Shown: in pieces, positions 16,557 through 25,236 of the stretch
Layout: every line of letters starts with the position of its first letter
Numbering within the stretch: position 1 is the first letter of the stretch
NCBI GenBank assembly: GCA_035518815.1
Contig: DATIXG010000053.1
Span: 1 to 64,000, forward strand
Length of the DNA: 64,000 nt
From: AG25 sp035518815
GTDB taxonomy: Bacteria > Gemmatimonadota > Gemmatimonadetes > Gemmatimonadales > GWC2-71-9
Direction: 5' to 3'
The notes under the pieces: model-generated
The model's database searches: none
Seen by the model: only the letters and a program-made list of their open reading frames with translations
What the model was told of the DNA's origin: nothing
Program-made: the position numbers and the translations under genes

Positions 16557-17240
16557 GTGGAAACCCGCGAAGCTGATGTTCGGGCCGCTTCCCGCCGCAT
16601 CCTGGCGACAAGTGAGCGGGAGCTCCAGCGCATCGTGCTCGACATGCACGATGGGCCGGTCCAGGACATCTTTGCCGCGCTGTCCCAGCTCCAGGTGCTG
16701 GAGCGCGCCCTCGCCGCCGACCCGGTTTCCCAGCAGCGCGCCGAGCAGGCGATCGGCCTCCTCGAGCGGGCCCTGGGCGAGATTCGGAACTTCATCGGGG
16801 CGTTCCGCCCACCCGGCTTCGAGCGCCGCCCTCTCGACGCGATCATCGAAGGGCTGGCCGTCCAGCATGAAACACTGACGACGCAGACGGTCGAGTTGAC
16901 GGTGCCGCCCGACCTGGGGGACTGTGCCCTGTCCACGAAGATCGCGATCTACCGGGTGCTCCAGGAGGCGCTGGCCAACGGGCATCGCCACAGTGGGGCC
17001 ACGCGCCAGCGGGTGGTCGTCGCGCGGCGGGGGCAGGCGATCACGCTGACGGTGGCCGACGACGGGAAGGGGTTCGACCCCAAGCGGGTGCTCGCGCGCG
17101 AAGCGGACGTGGGAGTCGAGGGAGGGCATTTCGGCTTGCGGGGGATCCAGGACCGCGTCGCGATGCTGGGCGGGACCTTCGCGCTCGAGAGCGCGCCTGG
17201 GCACGGCACGACCCTCACCATCACGTTTCCGGCCGAATGA
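16557..17240 (+). CDS. NarX/DesK-type sensor histidine kinase (HisKA_3)
   Basis: A 227-residue cytoplasmic kinase. The HisKA_3 dimerisation helix carries the phosphoacceptor H31 in IVLDMHDGPVQDIFAALSQL, followed by a HATPase_c domain (EALANGHRHSGA, VADDGKGFD, GLRGIQDRV, GHGTTLTITFP). No membrane or PAS domain is present, so input probably comes from a partner. GTG at 16557 follows AGAGGGGG; an alternative GTG at 16494 adds 21 Arg/Gly-rich residues. Its stop overlaps the response regulator start (ATGA). Confidence 0.88.
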   Translation: METREADVRAASRRILATSERELQRIVLDMHDGPVQDIFAALSQLQVLERALAADPVSQQRAEQAIGLLERALGEIRNFIGAFRPPGFERRPLDAIIEGLAVQHETLTTQTVELTVPPDLGDCALSTKIAIYRVLQEALANGHRHSGATRQRVVVARRGQAITLTVADDGKGFDPKRVLAREADVGVEGGHFGLRGIQDRVAMLGGTFALESAPGHGTTLTITFPAE

Positions 17241-17860
17241 GCTCCGTTCGTCTCATCCGGGTCCTCCTCGCCGACGACCACGCGATCGTCCTCGAGGGTT
17301 TGCGCGCCCTCCTGGACGGCGAGCCCGGGATCAAAGTGGTCGCGGCGACGACCGACGGATCCGAAGTGGTCCGGCTGGCGGAGCAGCACAAGCCGGACGT
17401 GGTCGTGTTGGATCTCGAGCTGGGCGGCATGAAGGGGACGGCGGTGCTGGCGGCGCTGCGCGAGCGCCCCGATCCACCCAAAGTCCTGGTGCTCACGGCC
17501 TACAATGACGGGGACGCGCTGCGTTCGGCCCTAGACGCCGGCGCGGACGGCCTCGCGCTCAAGACAGAATCGCCGCAACAGACGCTCACCGCGATCCGGC
17601 AGGTCTACGCCGGCCAGCTCGTGTTCCCCCAGGCGGCGCGGCGCTGGATCGAGGGCCGCGGGACCGGCGCACCCGGGGAGCTCACGCCGCGGGAGCGCGA
17701 AGTCTGGACGCTGATGGCGGCGGGAATGACCAACCCGCAGATCGCGGAGCGCCTGGGGCTCTCCGACAACACCGTCAAATTCCACGTCCAGCACCTCTTC
17801 TCGAAGCTCGGCGTAAAGAACCGCACGGAAGCCGCTCTCAAGTTCGCGCACGGCCGCTAG
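17237..17860 (+). CDS. NarL/FixJ-family response regulator
   Basis: A 207-residue two-domain regulator. The receiver domain has the acidic pair D13/D14, phosphoacceptor D59 (VVVLDLELGG) and a conserved Lys in LALKTES. The LuxR-type HTH spans about 145-200 (LTPREREVWTLMAAGMTNPQIAERLGLSDNTVKFHVQHL). It is translationally coupled to the kinase at 16557 and is its likely partner. Its 3' end overlaps the convergent methyltransferase gene by 23 nt. Targets are unknown. Confidence 0.93.
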   Translation: MSSVRLIRVLLADDHAIVLEGLRALLDGEPGIKVVAATTDGSEVVRLAEQHKPDVVVLDLELGGMKGTAVLAALRERPDPPKVLVLTAYNDGDALRSALDAGADGLALKTESPQQTLTAIRQVYAGQLVFPQAARRWIEGRGTGAPGELTPREREVWTLMAAGMTNPQIAERLGLSDNTVKFHVQHLFSKLGVKNRTEAALKFAHGR

Positions 17861-18593
17861 CCATGTAGACGCGGGTTGCCCAGCACCAGCGGCTGCCGCG
17901 CTTCGCGATGTGCACCGCGCCGCTGGCCGCAAGTCTTTCGACGAGCGCGAAGTGGGCGAGCAGCTCCTCAGCGAGTGGGTACCACTGCTCTTCGACAAGC
18001 TCCACCTTGGCAAACCTGGCGCGCGCGGCTTCCAGGGCGGTAGCCTCCCGTGACAGCGTGAGCAGGGGGAAGATCAGCACGCCCGAGGACGACAGGTAGT
18101 CGGGCGCCTGCGCCACCACATCGAGGATCCAGCGGGTGCCGTCGGGCCCCGCGTCGCTCGGAACCGCGGCCGGGTACCAGCCGGAGGCCCGGGCGAGCGG
18201 CTCCGCGACGCCCGCGACGTCGTCCACGATCAGGTCGAAGCGCTGGTCCTTCCACGGCTCGAACAGGCTGCCCCGCCGGCAGTCGATTTGGACGCCGTTC
18301 TGAGCCGCGTTGTGGCGCGCGAGCCGTACCGCGCCGGCGCTCAGGTCGGAGGCGCTGACGACCGCGTCCGGCGGCAGGCATTTCGCCAGGACGATGCCAA
18401 CCACGCCGCAGCCACACCCCAAATCGAGCACGGTGCGGGGCCTGTGACTCAAGGCGCGACGGGCCGCTCGGAGCAACAGCACAGTGGTAGAGGTCGGATA
18501 GAAGACATCCGGAGCCGCAGCGACGCGGATCGTCTCGGTGTCGCCCAGCTTCTTGTCGCGGTAGGCGAATTCGCGTGACAGTCCGGCCGTCAC
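17838..18593 (-). CDS. class I SAM-dependent methyltransferase (small-domain MTS type)
   Basis: A 251-residue cytoplasmic enzyme with the SAM-binding motif VLDLGCGCGVVG (55-66) and ASDLSAGAVRLARHN. It resembles RsmC/PrmC-type methyltransferases, but the catalytic NPPY motif is replaced by VDDVAG at the expected site, so substrate and target atom differ or are unknown. GTG start. It overlaps the response-regulator 3' end by 23 nt on the opposite strand. Confidence 0.75.
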   Translation of the reverse strand: MTAGLSREFAYRDKKLGDTETIRVAAAPDVFYPTSTTVLLLRAARRALSHRPRTVLDLGCGCGVVGIVLAKCLPPDAVVSASDLSAGAVRLARHNAAQNGVQIDCRRGSLFEPWKDQRFDLIVDDVAGVAEPLARASGWYPAAVPSDAGPDGTRWILDVVAQAPDYLSSSGVLIFPLLTLSREATALEAARARFAKVELVEEQWYPLAEELLAHFALVERLAASGAVHIAKRGSRWCWATRVYMASGRART

Positions 18594-18756
18594 GACGCGC
18601 GCTCAATTCGAAACGAAACGCTCACGATGTCAATCTATGTGAAGCGATGAGCCCCTGCGCGGTCAACTTGACACGGCGCCATATGCGGTGCAGCGTGGTT
18701 CGGCTCGTGACTCGACTTGTCGGACCTGCTTCCATCGCCCAAGGAGACTGGACCGT

Positions 18757-19224
18757 ATGAATATGGTGACGGCACTCGCGATCGCGGCCGGCGTGCTGGT
18801 CGCAGTATGGGTGAAGGTCTCTGCACTTATCACTGTGCCCTACTGGTACGTCGGGGTGTTCGGCTGGGCCTGTTACATGGCGGCTGGCGGGGGCATGAAC
18901 GGCCTGAAGAAGGCGATCCCGGCAGGCGTCTTGGGCATGCTCGCAGTAGCAGCCGCCGAGATGGTCGCGCTAATGACCGGTCACATGGAACTGGAATGGC
19001 TGCTCCTCGGCGCCGCTACCTTCGTGGCTGTATTCGTGTCCCGGTTCGCATTGTTCTCGTTCATTCCCGCGGCATTCTGCGGCGCCGCCATCATCGGCGC
19101 CGGCGGGCCCGTCGGGATCTTCGATCTCATCACGAACGTGAAGCTCGGCATCGCCTTCGTGCTCGGCGCTATCATCGGTTTTATCGCTGACGCCGTCGCG
19201 AGGATGATGACGAAGAAGGCGTAG
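18757..19224 (+). CDS. DUF1097-family membrane protein
   Basis: A 155-residue inner-membrane protein with five hydrophobic segments filling most of its length. The pattern WYVGVFGWACYMAAGGG... LGAIIGFIADAVARMM is that of DUF1097 (YcjF/YiiR-like permease-type small membrane proteins of unknown role). ATG 18757 has AAGGAG 10 nt upstream. It is followed by a strong hairpin. Confidence 0.72.
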   Translation: MNMVTALAIAAGVLVAVWVKVSALITVPYWYVGVFGWACYMAAGGGMNGLKKAIPAGVLGMLAVAAAEMVALMTGHMELEWLLLGAATFVAVFVSRFALFSFIPAAFCGAAIIGAGGPVGIFDLITNVKLGIAFVLGAIIGFIADAVARMMTKKA

Positions 19225-19248
19225 GCTCAGCCATCCGCGGGATGACGT

Positions 19249-19276
19249 GTGGGGGCGCAGCGTGCTGCGCCCCCAC
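19249..19276. terminator. 12-bp stem-loop between convergent genes
   Basis: GTGGGGGCGCAG and CTGCGCCCCCAC form a perfect 12-bp stem with a CGTG tetraloop, 24 nt after the DUF1097 gene and 11 nt before the MFS stop. It probably ends transcripts from both sides. Confidence 0.7.
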
Positions 19277-19287
19277 GGTCTTTGTCC

Positions 19288-20856
19288 CTAGAGGATCTTC
19301 GCCGCGGTCCTGAGGGTGCGGTAGATACCCCACGCCAGGGGCATACCCACGAGCCCCCATGCGATCGCCACGAGCCACCAGGTGCGAGCCCCGGGCCGGG
19401 CGGGATCCGTCGTGAGGTTGCTCGCGAGCCGTGGCGGCGGGCTACGCTCCGCGGCGAGCTCTTCCGCCGTCATGAAGTACCGATCCGCCACCGGCCGGAC
19501 GGCGAAGTTGGCCGCGCACCCGATCGCGAGCAGCGCGGCGAGCACGTACATCGCCGTATTGTAAGCCTCCGCTGCCGGCACGCCGTGCCCGATCTGGTAC
19601 TCCCGCAAGTAATTCACGAGCACGGGTCCCAGAACGCCCGCCGCCGACCACGCGAGCAGCAACCGCCCGTGGATCGCGCCGACGAACCTCGTGCCGAACA
19701 GGTCCGCGAGGTACGCCGGGATCGTCGCGAATCCGCCTCCGTACATCGTGAGGATCATGCAGACCAGGCCGACGAACAACGGCACGCTGCCGAGCCTGCC
19801 GGCGAACGGCACGGAGCAGTAGAGAACGATGCCTAGCACGAAGAAGACGTAGTACGTCGTCTTGCGACCGATGTAGTCCGACAGCGACGCCCAGAAGATG
19901 CGGCCGGCAATGTTGAAGAGACTGATCAAGGCGGCGAAGCCCGCGCCGATCGTCGCCACCTGTGCGCGCTGGTCGCCCCCCAGGTCCTTGAGCGCGGCCG
20001 CCACGCCGATCAGCCTGCCGCCAAACACCTCTTGCAGCATCGGCGAGGCCATGCCGATCACGCCGATCCCGGCACTCACGTTCATCCATAACACGACGAA
20101 CAGCAGCCAGAACTGCGGGGTGGTCCACGCGCGGTCGACATGCACCTCCCGAGCCGTGATCATGGTGTCCCGCTGGGCAGGTGGTTGCCAGCCCGACGGA
20201 CGCCAGCCGTCGGGCGGCAGACGATAGCCGAACGCGCCGCAGAGCATCGCCACGAAGTAGATGACCCCCAGCGTGACGAACGTGGACGCAACGCCGATGG
20301 ACGTAGCGGTTGCGTAGTGCCGCATCAGGATGTCCGCGAGCGGCGAGCCGATCATCGCACCGCCGCCGAAGCCCATGATGGCCATGCCCGTGGCCATGCC
20401 GCGCTTGTCAGGAAACCACTTGATGAGCGTCGAGACGGGAGAGATGTAGCCCAGCCCGAGACCACAGCCGCCGATCACACCGGACCCCAGCCAGAGAAGC
20501 CAGATCTGGTGGAGCACGACTCCCAGCGCCGAGATGAAGAACCCGCCACCCCACGAGCACGCGGCCACGACGCCCGCCTTCCGCGGCCCCTCGCGCTCCA
20601 CCCAACGTCCGAATACGGCCGCCGACGAGCCGAGAAAGACGAAGAACAGCGTGTACATCCACCCCAGCGTGCTGATCTTCCAGTCACCCGGCGCCGGTTG
20701 CGTGATGCCAATGGCGCGGGACAGCGGGAGCCAAAAGACGCTGAACCCGTACGCCATGCCGATCGACAGGTGGATCGCAAGCGCCGCCGGCGGCACGAGC
20801 CAGCGGTTGAACCCTGGTCCCGCGACGGTCCGTTCTCTCGAGAGCAGTCCGGCCAT
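19288..20856 (-). CDS. MFS transporter, OFA (oxalate/formate antiporter) type
   Basis: A 522-residue 12-TM major facilitator. N-terminal features RWLVPPAALAIHLSIGMAYGFSVFWLPLS and the inserted loop before TM7 are typical of the OFA family, which carries oxalate/formate, lactate or other monocarboxylates. The conserved SDYIGRKTTYY motif lies between TM8 and TM9. Substrate is not determined. It is divergent from the next two-gene module with 64 nt between starts. Confidence 0.85.
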   Translation of the reverse strand: MAGLLSRERTVAGPGFNRWLVPPAALAIHLSIGMAYGFSVFWLPLSRAIGITQPAPGDWKISTLGWMYTLFFVFLGSSAAVFGRWVEREGPRKAGVVAACSWGGGFFISALGVVLHQIWLLWLGSGVIGGCGLGLGYISPVSTLIKWFPDKRGMATGMAIMGFGGGAMIGSPLADILMRHYATATSIGVASTFVTLGVIYFVAMLCGAFGYRLPPDGWRPSGWQPPAQRDTMITAREVHVDRAWTTPQFWLLFVVLWMNVSAGIGVIGMASPMLQEVFGGRLIGVAAALKDLGGDQRAQVATIGAGFAALISLFNIAGRIFWASLSDYIGRKTTYYVFFVLGIVLYCSVPFAGRLGSVPLFVGLVCMILTMYGGGFATIPAYLADLFGTRFVGAIHGRLLLAWSAAGVLGPVLVNYLREYQIGHGVPAAEAYNTAMYVLAALLAIGCAANFAVRPVADRYFMTAEELAAERSPPPRLASNLTTDPARPGARTWWLVAIAWGLVGMPLAWGIYRTLRTAAKIL

Positions 20857-20881
20857 GCGATCATCTGGGAGGGAGAAGAGG

Positions 20882-20887
20882 TATACT
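20882..20887 (+). promoter_or_regulatory. candidate -10 for the 20921-23568 module
   Basis: TATACT lies 33 nt before the ATG, leaving room for the AAGGAG ribosome site at 20910-20915. No good -35 is seen. Confidence 0.3.
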
Positions 20888-20920
20888 GAGTACCGGAGCC
20901 AGGGCTCGCAAGGAGCCGCA

Positions 20921-22063
20921 ATGACTGCAACGCACTACGCCCCCACCCGCAACGCCGCCTTGCCGCCGCACGTCTGGGCGACGCTGGTCGCCGCGACCAG
21001 CGTGATCATCGGCGTGATCTGGGATATTTCCTGGCATCGCTCCATCGGCCGCGACACGTTCTGGACGCCTGCCCACCTCGCGATCTACCTGGGTGGCGCG
21101 CTCGGCGGCGGAGCGTGCGGTTGGCTCGTGCTCCGTACGACCTTCGCCACCCCACCGGCCGAGCCCACGCCGGGCGTCCGGTTCTGGGGGTTCCGGGGAC
21201 CGCTCGGAGCCTGGCTGTGCATCTGGGGCGCGATCGCGATGATCGCGTCGGCCCCGCTCGACAACTGGTGGCACGACGCGTACGGCCTGGACGTCAAGGT
21301 GCTCTCGCCGCCGCACACGGTGCTGGCGCTCGGCATGCTGGGCATCCAGTTCGGGGCACTGCTGCTCGCGCTGGCGGAGCAGAACCGCTCGGGCCGGGAG
21401 CGGCGCTACGGCCTCTTGGTCGCGTGGCTCGCGGGCGTGCTCATTCAGAACGCTTCCGTTCTGGGCATCGAGCAGGTGGGGTTTGCGAATGAGGCGCGTA
21501 CGGCGCTGTACTACCAGGTGGGCGCGGCGCTCTTTCCCACCGCCCTGGTCGCCGCCGGCCGGGCCGCGGGTATCCGCTGGGGAGCGACGGCAGCCGCGGC
21601 GGCGTACATGGCGATCTCCATGGTGATGATCTGGGTGCTGCAGCTCTTTCCCGCCACGCCGAAGCTCGCGCCTGTCTTCAATTCGCTGACGCACATGGTC
21701 CCGCCACCCTTCCCGGTGGTGCTGGTCGTCCCGGCGGCGGTGATCGACGTCCTGCTCCGGCGCATCGGGCCGGGACGCGACTGGCGGCTGTCGGTGCTGA
21801 TCGGGATCGGATTTCTCGCCGCCTTCGTCGCGACCCAATGGGTGGCGAGCGAATTTCTGCTGTCTCCCTACGCGCGGAACGCATTCTTCGGCGTGGACAA
21901 CTGGGACTATTCCAGCCGGCTCGGACCCTGGCGTTACGAGTACTGGCGCACCGCGACCGATCCGATCACGGCCGAGGGGTTGGGATGGGCCGCGCTGTTC
22001 GCGGTCGCCGGGTCGCGACTGGGCCTGTGGTGCGGGAACTGGTTGTCGAAGATCAAGCGATGA
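20921..22063 (+). CDS. polytopic membrane protein of unknown function
   Basis: A 380-residue protein with about nine hydrophobic segments. I do not recognise a family. Charged and aromatic residues cluster next to membrane segments: IWDISWHRSIGRDTFWTPAH (about 33-52), DNWWHDAYGLDVKVLSPPHT (about 107-127) and a C-terminal FFGVDNWDYSSRLGPWRYEY. The paired His/Asp/Trp motifs could bind a metal or haem. AAGGAG lies 6 nt before ATG. Its stop overlaps the start of the following gene (ATGA), so the two proteins are made together. Confidence 0.7.
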   Translation: MTATHYAPTRNAALPPHVWATLVAATSVIIGVIWDISWHRSIGRDTFWTPAHLAIYLGGALGGGACGWLVLRTTFATPPAEPTPGVRFWGFRGPLGAWLCIWGAIAMIASAPLDNWWHDAYGLDVKVLSPPHTVLALGMLGIQFGALLLALAEQNRSGRERRYGLLVAWLAGVLIQNASVLGIEQVGFANEARTALYYQVGAALFPTALVAAGRAAGIRWGATAAAAAYMAISMVMIWVLQLFPATPKLAPVFNSLTHMVPPPFPVVLVVPAAVIDVLLRRIGPGRDWRLSVLIGIGFLAAFVATQWVASEFLLSPYARNAFFGVDNWDYSSRLGPWRYEYWRTATDPITAEGLGWAALFAVAGSRLGLWCGNWLSKIKR

Positions 22064-23568
22064 AGGCGCGCCGCAGGGGGCGGCTGCTTGCCGTCGCCGC
22101 CGTTGCGCTCGTCACGTCCGCCCACGTCGGAAGCCCCGACACCTACTTCGAAGGCCGGGCGGGCCCCTACCCCGTCCGCGTGATCGTGCGTACGCCCGGC
22201 GTCATTCCGGGACTCGCGCAGATCACGGTCCGGTTGCTCGCCCCGCCGGCCGCGCCGAGGGTGCTCGTGGTGCCGGTCTTCTGGGATCCGAAAACCGCGG
22301 CGCCACCACCCCCGGACATCGCGAAGCGCGTGCCGGGAGACTCGACCCTCTACAGCGCTTCGCTCTGGCTCATGCGCTACGGGGCCTACAGCGTGCAGGT
22401 GAAGGTCGAAAGCCCTGACGGCGACGGAACGACGCTGGTGCCGATCAATGCGATCGCCACGCGCCGGCTCGGGCTGCCGACGCCGCTCGCGATCCTGCTC
22501 GGCGCGTTGGGCGCGCTCCTCTTCGCGGGCGCCGTCACGCTCGTCGCCGCGGCGGTGCGCGAAAGCGTCCTCGAGCCTGGCGCCGTGCCCGATGGCCGCC
22601 GCAGGCGAATGGCGCGCATAGCGGGCGGCGCCGGCGCCCTGTTGCTCGCGCTCGCCCTGCTCGGCGGACGTGCGTGGTGGAACGCGGTCGACGCGCAATT
22701 CCGCACCGGCTTGTTTCGGCCCCTCCACGCCACCACGAGCGTCGCCTCCGTGGACCGCCAGTCCGTGCTGCGTCTCACGATCGACGATCCCGCTTGGACC
22801 GACCCGCGACGCCACCCGGCGCCGCTCGTGCCCGATCACGGTCACCTGATGCATCTCTTCCTGGTGCGGGATTCGGGAATGGCGGCCTTTGCCCATTTGC
22901 ACCCGACGCCGACTGCGCCCACGACGTTCGAGACCGCTCTGCCACCGCTGCCCCCAGGCACCTACCGCGTCTATGCGGACATTGTGTTCGAAAGCGGGTT
23001 CTCGCAGACACTCGTGAGCAGCGTGGGCCTCGCACAACCGGCCGCCCTCTGGCATGCGTCGGATGCCGACGATTCCTGGCTTACGACGGGTCCGTCGCCG
23101 GAAGCGAGCGGGGATACCGTGTCGCTCGCAGACGGCTCGACGATGATCTGGGAGCGTCACAAGGAAGTACTCGTGGTAGATCGGGAGGCACCGCTCCGTT
23201 TCCTGGTCCGGGCACCGGACGGCACGCGCGCGGCACTCGAGCCTTACATGGGAATGGCCGGGCACCTAATGCTCGCGCGGGATGACGGCGCGGTGTTCGT
23301 GCACCTCCACCCCGCGGGGACCATCTCTCTCGCGGCGGAGCAAACCTTCGTGCTACGCCAGCCGGGCGACACCATTCCGGGCGCGCTATCGAAGCGATTC
23401 AACGCAGAGCATGAGAGCCACGGGCTCGACCCGGCCTTTCCCGCCACGACGTCGTTTCCTTACGCGTTCCCGTTGCCCGGTCACTACCGCCTGTGGGTGC
23501 AGGTGAAGCGCGGCGGGCGGATTCTCACGGGCGCGTTCGACGTTACGGTTCAGCCCAGGTCGGGTTAG
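22060..23568 (+). CDS. exported/membrane protein with duplicated HLxxHLHP-type domains
   Basis: A 502-residue protein. It has a signal peptide (about 8-22), an Ig-like beta domain (30-130), two membrane segments (about 145-165 and 190-210), then two tandem beta-sandwich domains. The first carries HGHLMHLFLVRDSGMAAFAHLHP and the second MAGHLMLARDDGAVFVHLHP. These His/Met-rich motifs resemble periplasmic copper-binding (YtkA/FixH-like) domains; metal binding is inferred. It is coupled to the polytopic protein upstream. Its stop overlaps that of the convergent PEBP gene by 4 nt. Confidence 0.65.
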   Translation: MKARRRGRLLAVAAVALVTSAHVGSPDTYFEGRAGPYPVRVIVRTPGVIPGLAQITVRLLAPPAAPRVLVVPVFWDPKTAAPPPPDIAKRVPGDSTLYSASLWLMRYGAYSVQVKVESPDGDGTTLVPINAIATRRLGLPTPLAILLGALGALLFAGAVTLVAAAVRESVLEPGAVPDGRRRRMARIAGGAGALLLALALLGGRAWWNAVDAQFRTGLFRPLHATTSVASVDRQSVLRLTIDDPAWTDPRRHPAPLVPDHGHLMHLFLVRDSGMAAFAHLHPTPTAPTTFETALPPLPPGTYRVYADIVFESGFSQTLVSSVGLAQPAALWHASDADDSWLTTGPSPEASGDTVSLADGSTMIWERHKEVLVVDREAPLRFLVRAPDGTRAALEPYMGMAGHLMLARDDGAVFVHLHPAGTISLAAEQTFVLRQPGDTIPGALSKRFNAEHESHGLDPAFPATTSFPYAFPLPGHYRLWVQVKRGGRILTGAFDVTVQPRSG

Positions 23569-24038
23569 CGGCGTCGAGCATAATGTCCCATCAATTGAGC
23601 CGTGGCGAGCACGTGCCCGTCCATGGCACGCTCCACATCTTGCTTCGACACTCCCGGCTTGAGTCCCAGCTTCTTGGAAAGCGCATACAGCTTGAAGTAG
23701 TAGCGGTGCGGGGCGCCGGGAGGCGGGCATGGCCCCGCGTAGCCGGGCCTTTTCGAGTCGTTCTTCCCCTGCACGGCGCCCCCGAGCTCCTTCGGCGCGT
23801 CGGCCTTGGACACATTCTCGGGAAGCGCGCTCAGCGTCGCAGGAATGTCGCACAGCACCCAGTGGACCCAGGTGCCGCCCGGCGCGTCGGGGTCGTCGGC
23901 GATGAGCGCGAACGTCAGGGTGCCCTGGGGAGCGTCCGTCCAGGCGAGCGGAGGAGATCGGTCAGCACCATCGCAGGTGTGCGGGACGGGAATAGCAGTC
24001 CCTTCAGCGAATGCACTGCTGGCAAGCGAAAAGGTCAT
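23565..24038 (-). CDS. YbhB/YbcL-family (PEBP) protein
   Basis: A 157-residue protein of the phosphatidylethanolamine-binding/Raf-kinase-inhibitor-like family. Conserved parts are PHTCDGADRSPPLAW, ADDPDAPGGTWVHWVL and the GPCPPPGAPHRYYFKLYAL segment that forms the anion-binding pocket. Bacterial members are of unclear function. ATG 24038 is preceded by GGAGG. It lies just downstream of the serine hydrolase gene on the same strand (22-nt gap). Confidence 0.9.
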   Translation of the reverse strand: MTFSLASSAFAEGTAIPVPHTCDGADRSPPLAWTDAPQGTLTFALIADDPDAPGGTWVHWVLCDIPATLSALPENVSKADAPKELGGAVQGKNDSKRPGYAGPCPPPGAPHRYYFKLYALSKKLGLKPGVSKQDVERAMDGHVLATAQLMGHYARRR

Positions 24039-24060
24039 GAGCGCCTCCGGATTGGCATTC

Positions 24061-25185
24061 TCAGCGGTCGAACAAACCCTTGATTCCGCGGGCGGGGTCG
24101 AGCGGCGCATCGGAGAGGTTCGTCAGGATGGCGATGACGAGCCTCGAGTCGCGATCCAGACCGAATACCGCGGTACCCCCAACCGCGGAGCCGCCGTGAA
24201 AGACCCAGCGGTGGCCGAGCGTATCGGTCGTGACGAACCAAGCGATTCCGCAGGGGGTCACCTCGCCCGCGCGCGTGCGCTGGGGCGTGAACAGCAACTC
24301 GAGCGTCTCGGCTTTGAGGAAGCCGGGTTTCGTGAGCGCCGAACCGAACTTCACGAGGTCTTCGGCGGTCGTCACGAAGCCGCCGCCGGCCCACTTGGCG
24401 CTGTTGTCGACGGCGGGCGAGAGCACAAAGCCGCGCCCGGAGTCGGCGTCGTAGAAGGCGGTGCGCTGCGAAATGACGCTGTCAGCGCGGTCCGGAGCCG
24501 TGTGCGACATCCCGAGCGGCCGGAAGACGTTGTGGCTCATGTAGCCAAGGAATTCTTCCCCCGACGCGCCTTCGATCACCGCCGACACGAGCGTCCAGCC
24601 GTAGCTCGAGTATGAGAACCTCGTGCCGGGCGGAAAGAGCAGCGAGTCGCCTTCGAAGATGGTCAACTCCTCGCTCACCGTCGCGTAGCGGCGGTTCGAG
24701 AGGGCTTCGTTGCCACGGTAGTGCCGGATGCCGGCCAGGTGTCCAGCGAGCTGCCGCGTGGTGATCGGGTAGCCCTTGTCGGGGAAGGACGGCACGTAGC
24801 GCTGCACGGGCGCATCGAGGTCGAGTGTGCCGCGCTCGTACAGCTGCGCGACCGCCGCGGACGTGAGCGCCTTCGACACGCTCCCGACGCGGAACTGCGT
24901 CTCGTTGGTCACGGGCACCTTGCGCGCCAGGTCCGCGTACCCGAATCCCTGCGACCAGACGAGGTTGCCATCGACGGTGACCGCCACCTGCACGCCCGGG
25001 ATGCGAGGCCGCAGGCGATCGCACACGATGGCCCGCGCGTTGGCGACCGCTTGACGATAGGCGGGCGGAACCGGGGCGCTGAAGCGCGAGACGCACGGCG
25101 CGATACCGCGGGGCGTGGCGAGCGGTCCCGCGACGGCCGCCGACAGGAGAGCGGCGAATCCGAACGTTGGCCCGATGGGGGTCAT
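24061..25185 (-). CDS. beta-lactamase-fold serine hydrolase (class C/LACTB type)
   Basis: A 374-residue exported enzyme (signal about 1-23). The SxxK nucleophile motif is S102-V-S-K105. The second motif is YSS (192-194) where penicillin-binding relatives have YxN, and the third is HGGSAVGG. The family contains esterases, D-aminopeptidases and LACTB-like proteases rather than true antibiotic beta-lactamases, so the substrate is open. Confidence 0.88.
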   Translation of the reverse strand: MTPIGPTFGFAALLSAAVAGPLATPRGIAPCVSRFSAPVPPAYRQAVANARAIVCDRLRPRIPGVQVAVTVDGNLVWSQGFGYADLARKVPVTNETQFRVGSVSKALTSAAVAQLYERGTLDLDAPVQRYVPSFPDKGYPITTRQLAGHLAGIRHYRGNEALSNRRYATVSEELTIFEGDSLLFPPGTRFSYSSYGWTLVSAVIEGASGEEFLGYMSHNVFRPLGMSHTAPDRADSVISQRTAFYDADSGRGFVLSPAVDNSAKWAGGGFVTTAEDLVKFGSALTKPGFLKAETLELLFTPQRTRAGEVTPCGIAWFVTTDTLGHRWVFHGGSAVGGTAVFGLDRDSRLVIAILTNLSDAPLDPARGIKGLFDR

Positions 25186-25222
25186 GACCTTCCTCCCGGG
25201 TGCGTCTCGTTCCCGTTCGTAG

Positions 25223-25228
25223 TACTCT
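25223..25228 (+). promoter_or_regulatory. candidate -10 of a leaderless aguB transcript
   Basis: TACTCT ends 8 nt before the ATG and no ribosome binding site is present. It fits the TAnnnT pattern noted at several genes in the window. Confidence 0.3.
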
Positions 25229-25236
25229 TCACACCC

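Noticed and set aside
18668..18696. TTGACA promoter upstream of the DUF1097 gene
   Set aside because: The -35 is perfect but no acceptable -10 is found at 16-19 nt spacing.
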